Below are positions 57,619-64,000 of a DNA stretch of 64,000 nucleotides, in pieces. Both the position numbers and the translations under genes were made by a program. Source of the stretch: Limnohabitans sp. (lineage in GTDB: Bacteria > Pseudomonadota > Gammaproteobacteria > Burkholderiales > Burkholderiaceae_C); contig JAOATL010000019.1 of assembly GCA_030158125.1 (NCBI GenBank), forward strand, positions 62,001-126,000. Reading direction: 5' to 3'. Every line of letters starts with the position of its first letter. Positions within the stretch are counted from its first letter, which is position 1. The notes beneath the pieces are model-generated. The model did no database searches, had not been told where the DNA came from, and saw only the letters and a program-made list of their open reading frames with translations.

Positions 57619-57750
57619 GGACTGCTCAGGAGTTGCTCCGTTGAGCGCCTCCAGTCCGAAAGGCGACCCGTAGGTCGCAAACCTGATGCGTGACTAGCTT
57701 TGCGCATTTTTTAATATTTGCAATCCCGCCACCCAAGAGGTGGTTTTTTT
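57619..57750 (+). ncRNA. structured leader with terminator-like hairpins before the capsid gene
   Basis: Stems 57619-57657, 57663-57678, 57686-57707+T6, 57729-57743+T7. Confidence 0.5.
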
Positions 57751-57768
57751 ACGTCTGGAGAAACCCAA

Positions 57769-59106
57769 ATGAGTAAGCAATTGCGCGAGCTTCAAGCTCG
57801 TAAGTCTGATCTTGTCAAAGAGGCTCGTGCCTTAACTGACATCGCCGCCCAAGAAAACCGTGACCTCTCAGATGAGGAGGTAACCAAGTTCAATGGACTC
57901 AAGAGTCGAATTGAGACCGCTTCGGCAGCAATTGACCGCGAGTCGGCCTTGATTTCCGAAGAGGTTCAGATGGGGGCGCATGTAGGCAACCACTCTGGTG
58001 CTGGTAATGGTTCGGTATTCCCAAGCGTCATAGTGAGCGATAACCGCGAACTCGACCCCAAACATGGGTTTCAAAGCCTGGGTGACTTTTTGCAAAACGT
58101 CTGCCATGCGCAAAAGCCAGGCAACCCGATAGACGATCGCCTGCTGATTGGCAGCGGTCGTGGTGCTGCCGCTCCAGCCACCTTTGGCAGTGAAGGCTCC
58201 GGTCAAGACGGTGGCTTCTTTGTACCGCCACAGTTCTCAAAGGAGATTTTCCAGCTGTCTTTGGGCGAGGACTCATTGCTGCCGCTTACTGACAATGTGG
58301 AGATCAGCGGAAACACCATGGCGTTTCCTAAGGATGAAACCACGCCCTGGGGCACCAACGGCATTCGCGCTTACTGGCAAGGCGAAGCGGCGCCTTCGGT
58401 GACCACCAAGCCCGTGTTAGGACTGTCTACTTTGCGGCTCAAAAAGCTGATGGCTCTGGTGCCAACAACCGATGAGTTGTTGGAAGACGCCAATGCCTTG
58501 TCGACCTATCTGCCCGAGAAAATTGCACACTCCATTCGCTGGAAAACCAATGAATCCATCCTGTTCGGCTCGGGCTCTGGCGTACCGGTAGGTGCACTCA
58601 ATGCTGGCGCTACGGTCAGTGTGGCCAAGGAGACTGGGCAGTTGACTCAAACGCTGCTTCCGCAAAACCTGGCCAAGATGATTGCGCGACTTCCCTCGGG
58701 CAGCCTGGCCAATGCGGTATGGATCGTCAACAACGACGTGCTGCCAGCATTGTTCACCTTAACCTTGGGGAACTACCCGATCTACCTGCCTACCGGATTG
58801 AACGTTGGCGGCATGCAGGTCTCTCCCTACGGCACGCTGCTGGGTCGCCCGGTGTTTGTGTCTCAGCACGCCAACACCTTCTCGGCCCAAGGGGACATCT
58901 TGCTGGTGGACCTGAAGTACTACCAGACCATCACCAAGGCAGGTGGCATGCAGACCGCCACATCGATGCACCTGTACTTCGATGCTGATCTCACGGCGTT
59001 TCGAACCACCTTCCGTATGGATGGTCAGTCGAAGATTTCTACAGCGATCACGCCTGCCAAAGGCAGCGCAACGATGTCGCCCTTCATCCAACTGGGCGCG
59101 CGCTAA
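57769..59106 (+). CDS. HK97-family major capsid protein
   Basis: Delta-domain coiled coil then GGFFVPPQFSKEIFQ...FGSGSGVPVGALN. Confidence 0.93.
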   Translation: MSKQLRELQARKSDLVKEARALTDIAAQENRDLSDEEVTKFNGLKSRIETASAAIDRESALISEEVQMGAHVGNHSGAGNGSVFPSVIVSDNRELDPKHGFQSLGDFLQNVCHAQKPGNPIDDRLLIGSGRGAAAPATFGSEGSGQDGGFFVPPQFSKEIFQLSLGEDSLLPLTDNVEISGNTMAFPKDETTPWGTNGIRAYWQGEAAPSVTTKPVLGLSTLRLKKLMALVPTTDELLEDANALSTYLPEKIAHSIRWKTNESILFGSGSGVPVGALNAGATVSVAKETGQLTQTLLPQNLAKMIARLPSGSLANAVWIVNNDVLPALFTLTLGNYPIYLPTGLNVGGMQVSPYGTLLGRPVFVSQHANTFSAQGDILLVDLKYYQTITKAGGMQTATSMHLYFDADLTAFRTTFRMDGQSKISTAITPAKGSATMSPFIQLGAR

Positions 59107-59132
59107 GCAGCCCCAAACCTTAGGAGAAAACT

Positions 59133-59579
59133 ATGTTTCCCAACGCAAAAGGCAGCGAACTGCTGTCCGTTCTCGCCACCATCGACCCTGCCGCGCAAGC
59201 CGCAGGAACTGTCACTACAGGCTGGATTTCTGTGGCCAACCACCACGGATTCCTCTCCTTGGTTCAGACCGGAGTGCTCGGCACCAGCGCCACAGTGGAT
59301 GCGAAGTTGCAGCAAGCTGTTGATTCCACTGGCACCAGTGCCAAGGACATCACCGGCAAAGCGATCACCCAGATCGTCAAAGCTACAGGCGACAACAAGC
59401 AGGCGCTTATCAACGTTAAGCCCGAGGAGCTCGACACAGTCAACGGCTTTGGCTTTGTTCGCCTGTCTCTGACGGTAGGAGTGGCTGCCAGCCAAACTGC
59501 TGCTCAAGTCCTAGGTGTTAATCCGCGAGAGCTCCCTGCCAATGCAGGTAATCAGGCGGCTGTTGTGCAGATTGTCTAA
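59133..59579 (+). CDS. hypothetical phage head protein
   Basis: ORF between capsid and connector. Confidence 0.6.
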   Translation: MFPNAKGSELLSVLATIDPAAQAAGTVTTGWISVANHHGFLSLVQTGVLGTSATVDAKLQQAVDSTGTSAKDITGKAITQIVKATGDNKQALINVKPEELDTVNGFGFVRLSLTVGVAASQTAAQVLGVNPRELPANAGNQAAVVQIV

Positions 59580-60203
59580 ATGCCACTGCAACTCGTTTCA
59601 GCTCCAGCCGGGGAGCCGATCACGCTTCTTGAGGCAAAGCAGCACCTGCGGGTGGATGTTGATGACGATGATGCTTTGATCGGCTCGCTGATTACGGCAG
59701 CCCGGCAGGCAGCCGAGACTCGTACTGGCAGGCAGTTGATGACTGCCCGCTGGAAGCTGGTGCTCGACGCCTTTCCGGGTGCTTGGGCTAACCATGTTCT
59801 TGGCGATGCTTCTTTTAGCTTGCCTGGGCACGCAATCCTTCTTGATAAATGCCCAGTGCAGTCATTGGTCAGCATCGAGTACCTTGACATGAATGGCAAC
59901 CCCGAGTTGATGCCGCCTGGCGATTACGTCTTGGACGCAGCATGCGAGCCTGCGAGACTCACCCCGGTATTTGGTAAGACTTGGCCCCCGACTCTCCCAC
60001 AGATTGGCTCTGTGAGCGTCACCTTTGACGCAGGATACGGCGCAGGCTCCTCTGTGCCCGAGGGAATCAAGAGTTGGATTAAGTTGCGTGTGGGAAGCCT
60101 GTACGGACATCGGGAAGAAATGGCAGTGCTAACGCGCGGTCGCATTGACTCATTGCCATTTGTAGATGGACTTTTAGACGGCTACCGCGTAAGCGTTGTA
60201 TGA
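59580..60203 (+). CDS. head-tail connector protein (gp6-like)
   Basis: LVSAPAGEPITLLEAKQHLRVDVDDDDALIGSLITAARQAAETRTGRQL. Confidence 0.85.
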   Translation: MPLQLVSAPAGEPITLLEAKQHLRVDVDDDDALIGSLITAARQAAETRTGRQLMTARWKLVLDAFPGAWANHVLGDASFSLPGHAILLDKCPVQSLVSIEYLDMNGNPELMPPGDYVLDAACEPARLTPVFGKTWPPTLPQIGSVSVTFDAGYGAGSSVPEGIKSWIKLRVGSLYGHREEMAVLTRGRIDSLPFVDGLLDGYRVSVV

Positions 60204-60550
60204 GCTTAATCAGTGCTGGTCAGATGAGCCAGCGTGTTCGCATTCAGCAGCCCACTGTTGCAAAAGATGCATTGGGTGCGCCGACACAGACCTGGAGCGA
60301 TATAGCGACTGTCTGGGCTGATATACAACCGATATCAGGGCGCGAGGCACGAATTGCAGATCGTATAGCTGCGGTGGTGAGTCATCAAATTACTGTGCGT
60401 TACAGACCCGAGTTCAACGACCCCAAAAGCGTTTCACAAATGCGAGTTCTGTTTCGAGATCGTATTTTTTCAATCCATGCTGCCCTTAATGAAGACGAGG
60501 CCAATGTCTCGGTCATGCTTTTGGCAAGTGAAGGGGCGCGCAATGGCTAA
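60200..60550 (+). CDS. phage head closure/adaptor protein
   Basis: GQMSQRVRIQQPTVAKDALGAPTQTWSDIATVWADIQPISGREARIADRI. Confidence 0.88.
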   Translation: MSLISAGQMSQRVRIQQPTVAKDALGAPTQTWSDIATVWADIQPISGREARIADRIAAVVSHQITVRYRPEFNDPKSVSQMRVLFRDRIFSIHAALNEDEANVSVMLLASEGARNG

Positions 60551-61031
60551 AGTTGAAACAGTTCGCATTGAAGGACTGGCACAACTTGATCGTGCACTTC
60601 GTGAACTGCCTGACCGTGTTGCTAATCGAGGGCTCAGGGCATCGGTTTACGCAGGAGCAAAGGTCATACGTGATGAGGCGCGTGCTCAGGCTCCAAAAGC
60701 TGCGCAGTCGCTTGGCTCTAAGCAACCACCACCCGGAACGCTCAAGCGTTCGGTGATCATGAAGCACGTTCGCGAGCTATCTGGTGGGGGTCGCCAGACC
60801 TTTTATGTTTTGGTGCGCCACGGTAAAAAGTACCGCAATCAAGGCAAGCGAGGGAACCTATCGCAAGATGCTTGGTATTGGCGCTTTGTTGAATTAGGTA
60901 CTCGCAAGATGGCGGCTCGTCCATTTCTGCGTCCGGCACTGGAATCTCGCCGCCGCCAAGCCGTTGATGCCATTAAGCAGCGACTGACCCAGCGCATCGA
61001 GATAGAAGCGCGAGCCTTGAATGGTCGATAA
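60543..61031 (+). CDS. HK97 gp10-like protein
   Basis: LAQLDRALRELPDRVANRGLRASVYAGAKVIRDEARAQAP. Confidence 0.85.
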   Translation: MAKVETVRIEGLAQLDRALRELPDRVANRGLRASVYAGAKVIRDEARAQAPKAAQSLGSKQPPPGTLKRSVIMKHVRELSGGGRQTFYVLVRHGKKYRNQGKRGNLSQDAWYWRFVELGTRKMAARPFLRPALESRRRQAVDAIKQRLTQRIEIEARALNGR

Positions 61032-61033
61032 CG

Positions 61034-61369
61034 ATGCAGGACTTCTATGACGCGATCAAACATCTGGCCGCTGGGCAGGTGTACGCCATCGTTGCACCTG
61101 CGGGTGCTCAGTATCCGACGCTTGTTTACACCCCTATTGATCAGTCAAACGTTGCGTCGCTTGACGGACCAAACCAGCTGCGGCGCTCGCGAGTGCAAGT
61201 CGATGCGTACGCACTAACGCTGGTCGCTTGCGAACAACTGCAAGAGCAGGTCCTTGCGGCATTGCTAGCCAGTATCAAAACGGTGGCCGATGTACGCATG
61301 GGCCTTACCGATTTCGACGATGAAGCCGGTACTTACCGGATATCCGTGGACTTCACCTACTACCGGTAA
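61034..61369 (+). CDS. DUF3168 tail completion protein
   Basis: Position and YPTLVYTPIDQSNVASLDGPNQLRRSRVQVDAYA. Confidence 0.75.
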   Translation: MQDFYDAIKHLAAGQVYAIVAPAGAQYPTLVYTPIDQSNVASLDGPNQLRRSRVQVDAYALTLVACEQLQEQVLAALLASIKTVADVRMGLTDFDDEAGTYRISVDFTYYR

Positions 61370-61411
61370 CGGTGGTCAGGTTGTCTTTTCATTTTTTTAT
61401 GGAGGCCTTTT

Positions 61412-61825
61412 ATGCCTAGTACTGCCATCACCGCGCAGGGCATCACCATTGCCCGGTTTGGAACCACAACCTTTGAGACCATCCCCAACGTAGTCTCCTT
61501 TCAGGGGCCTGGGGGTCAAGCCTCAGTTATTGACGTCACCAATCTTGCTTCAACAGCCAAAGAGAAGAGAGTCGGTCTTCGCGATGAAGGTCAACTCTCA
61601 CTGAGCCTGCACTTCAATCCTGACGACACGGTCCATCAGGGCCTTCGTACAGATCGAGCCAATCGCGTGCGCCGCCAGTTCAAGATCACCTTCACCGACA
61701 CCACGCCCGCTGCGACATGGACTTTCTACGGCTACGTTACACAGTTCAGTGTTCAAGGTGGTGTGGATGCTGTAGTTGAAGCTAGCGTCACGATCGAAAT
61801 CGATGGCGATATCACGGAGGCATAA
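61412..61825 (+). CDS. major tail (tube) protein
   Basis: IPNVVSFQGPGGQASVIDVTNLASTAKEKRVGLRDEGQLSLSLHFNPDD. Confidence 0.82.
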   Translation: MPSTAITAQGITIARFGTTTFETIPNVVSFQGPGGQASVIDVTNLASTAKEKRVGLRDEGQLSLSLHFNPDDTVHQGLRTDRANRVRRQFKITFTDTTPAATWTFYGYVTQFSVQGGVDAVVEASVTIEIDGDITEA

Positions 61826-61830
61826 AGACT

Positions 61831-62187
61831 ATGAATATTTTGACCAAAGAAGCCATCCTTGCAGCCGATGATCTGCCGCGCGAAACAGTCCTGGTACCTG
61901 AGTGGGGGGGAGACGTCTACGTCCGCACCATGAGCGGTACGGACCGCGATGCCTTTGAGAGCAGCCTTATTGCTCGCGATGGTGCAAAGGATGGTCGTAT
62001 GGAAAACGTTCGAGCCAGACTTGTCGCGCTCACCCTTTGCGATGCGACGGGCAGCCGTCTTTTTGAAGATAGTGAAATTGTTGCGCTTGGCCGAAAAAGT
62101 GCTCGAGCACTAGACAGGGTTTTCGCTGTTGCTCAGCGTCTAAACGGTATCGGTATCGAGCAGGCTGAATCAGCAAAAAAGGACTAA
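61831..62187 (+). CDS. tail assembly chaperone (gpG-like)
   Basis: VPEWGGDVYVRTMSGTDRDAFE...; ends at slippery A AAA AAG. Confidence 0.75.
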   Translation: MNILTKEAILAADDLPRETVLVPEWGGDVYVRTMSGTDRDAFESSLIARDGAKDGRMENVRARLVALTLCDATGSRLFEDSEIVALGRKSARALDRVFAVAQRLNGIGIEQAESAKKD

Positions 62188-62516
62188 AGGCCAATCCCAC
62201 TCGTCGCTTCGCTTTTCGCTTGGCGCTTGCGCTGGGCATGCCGGTTCGTGAGCTATTGCAGCGGATCGGATCAGACGAGATCACCGAGTGGATGGCCTTT
62301 TATCAACTGGAACCCTTTGGCGACATGCGGGCTGATTTGAGAAGTGGTGTGATTGCGTCAACTTTTGCCAATGCCAACCGTACCAAGCACGCACGTCCTT
62401 TTACGCCAGAAGATTTCATGCCATTTATCGACCGACCCGAGCCAATTGATGAGGCCCGATTGAACGTCGCTCGTCTTAAGTCAATGTTTGCACACAGGGT
62501 CAAAAAGCATGGCTGA
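62181..62516 (+). CDS. -1 frameshift extension of the tail chaperone (gpGT-like, DUF4035-like)
   Basis: -1 frame open from slippery site: GLKANPTRRFAFRLALALGMPVRELLQRIGSDEITEWMAFYQLEPFG. Confidence 0.75.
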   Translation, partial: GLKANPTRRFAFRLALALGMPVRELLQRIGSDEITEWMAFYQLEPFGDMRADLRSGVIASTFANANRTKHARPFTPEDFMPFIDRPEPIDEARLNVARLKSMFAHRVKKHG

Positions 62517-64000
62517 TCTTGGCTCACTTGTCGTAAAGCTTTCGGCGGAAACCTCTGAGTTTCGTGCCGATCTAGGAAGGACGGCGCGACTTTTAGATCG
62601 ACATGCCAATGACATGAAGACCTCGCTGCAGCAGGTCTCATCCATTGCCAGGACAACCTTTGCGGTAGCGATAGGTGCGACTTCTGTTGCCGCCTTGAGA
62701 GACTTTGTCAGTCAGACCATCGAGGCCGCTGCGGCTCTTCAGGGTCTTTCAGAGCAGACAGGCGCAAGTGCTGCGGCCCTTTCAGGCTTTGCACCCGTGG
62801 CCACTATTTCAGGCACGGCTATGGAGGCAATTGGCGGCAATCTCGCCAAACTCTCCAAAGGCTTGGCAGGTGTTGATGATGAGACTGCTGGGGCAACGAA
62901 GGCGCTGCAGTTTTTAGGTATTCGCGCAAAAGAAGCCAGTGGAACTTTGCGTGATCCTGCAGAGGTCATGAATGATGTCGCGCTCAAATTGGCGGAGTTT
63001 GAGGACGGTGCTGGAAAAACCGCTATTGCAATGGAACTCTTTGGAAAGTCGGGGGCCACCATGCTCCCGTTCCTTAAAGATTTGGCTGAAAACCAAGACC
63101 TAAATATTCGCTTAACGGCTAAGCAAATTGAGGAAGCAGACAACGCCTCAAAAGCAATGGGTCGCATGCGAGCAGAGTCGAATTTTGTCGCTCAGACTTT
63201 AGTGACCACGGCTATCCCATCGATGTCCGTTTTGACGCAAGAACTCAAGCGACTTTTGCTGGGAACGGACAATGCAGTTGACGGTATTCAGAGGATGCGG
63301 GCTGAGGGTACTCTGACAAATTGGGCAGAGAAAACGGCCTATGCGATTGCCGTCGTTATAGATGCACTTCGAGGTATTGGCCACACAATCAAATCGGTCA
63401 TCGGCAGCTTTTCTGCTGTTTGGGCCGATATTGAATTGGCGGGAACATTCTTGGCGGGGGGTAAAGGGCTCAATCCTTTTTCAGATGAAAACCGTTCTCG
63501 CTTGCAGGCAGCGCTTGAAAAGCGCAATGCCATCGTGGCGCAGTCCAACCAGAACTACGTTGAGCTCTGGGATATGCCGCTTTTGGCAGATGCGGTAACT
63601 AAACGATTTGACGAGATCCGCAAAGGTTCGGAGGCTTCCAACGCAGCCATTCAGGCAGCCGCTCCCAGAAAGCAGTTGAATTACAGCACTGCGACTGGCG
63701 CTGTTTCGGCCAATGCAATGGCCGGAATAGACAGCGAGATTAAGCGTCTTCAGGGGCAGGTGGATGTCGAAAGTGCCATCCTCAAGGACAGGCAAAGAAT
63801 CATCGACCTCTACGAAAGTCAGGGCTACCTGAGCTTTAAAGAAGCAAGTGAGGCGCGCCTGGCTGCGCAAGAAGACTTCACGGAAAAGCTTCGTGCACTG
63901 TCTGCAGATGAAGAGACGATCTTGCGCAGAGGCCTAGATACAGTCGCTAAGACCACCCAAGAAAAACTTAAGCTTCAGGATCGTCTGGCTGAAATCACTT
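62509..64000 (+). CDS. phage tail tape measure protein (truncated by window end)
   Basis: MADLGSLVVKLSAETSEFRADLGRTARLLDRHANDMKTSLQQVSSIARTTF; ELFGKSGATMLPFLKDLAE. Confidence 0.85.
   Translation, partial: MADLGSLVVKLSAETSEFRADLGRTARLLDRHANDMKTSLQQVSSIARTTFAVAIGATSVAALRDFVSQTIEAAAALQGLSEQTGASAAALSGFAPVATISGTAMEAIGGNLAKLSKGLAGVDDETAGATKALQFLGIRAKEASGTLRDPAEVMNDVALKLAEFEDGAGKTAIAMELFGKSGATMLPFLKDLAENQDLNIRLTAKQIEEADNASKAMGRMRAESNFVAQTLVTTAIPSMSVLTQELKRLLLGTDNAVDGIQRMRAEGTLTNWAEKTAYAIAVVIDALRGIGHTIKSVIGSFSAVWADIELAGTFLAGGKGLNPFSDENRSRLQAALEKRNAIVAQSNQNYVELWDMPLLADAVTKRFDEIRKGSEASNAAIQAAAPRKQLNYSTATGAVSANAMAGIDSEIKRLQGQVDVESAILKDRQRIIDLYESQGYLSFKEASEARLAAQEDFTEKLRALSADEETILRRGLDTVAKTTQEKLKLQDRLAEIT

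Overview
The window is a beta-proteobacterial chromosome segment that looks Comamonadaceae/Burkholderiales-like (inference from gene content). It has three parts. (1) About 0-19 kb is core chromosome: ribE/ribD, a minor type IV pilin cluster, nrdR-glyA with a ZTP (pfl) riboswitch, a lytic transglycosylase, a DUF349 protein, lpxH, two cyclophilins, cysS, a DNA glycosylase, accA, tilS, lysC and tRNA-Ser(GCT). (2) About 19.4-35.1 kb is a defence island inserted after the tRNA. It holds a complete class 1 DISARM operon (leftward: drmD-drmMI-drmA-drmB-drmC), preceded by a WYL-domain regulator and an uncharacterised 70-aa ORF, each joined to the next gene by an ATGA overlap. A divergent pair lies beside it: a repeat-rich 98-aa protein and a macro-domain protein. 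(3) About 35.1 kb to the window end is the left part of an HK97-type siphophage prophage. It carries a large serine recombinase/DUF2924 cassette, XRE-ImmA control, a replication module, a TumE/TumA-like toxin-antitoxin, a ParB-methylase fusion, and HNH/terminase/portal/protease/capsid/connector/tail genes with the tape measure running off the end. The most interesting signals are: the extra coupled ORF and WYL regulator of DISARM with a back-to-back promoter/operator region; a composition break inside the DISARM methylase; a three-copy iteron-like repeat downstream of the phage primase; a leaderless TumE promoter with an embedded operator; a structured, terminator-bearing leader between protease and capsid; and an A AAA AAG programmed -1 frameshift in the tail chaperone genes. 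Nothing was run computationally; all family calls are from reading motifs.
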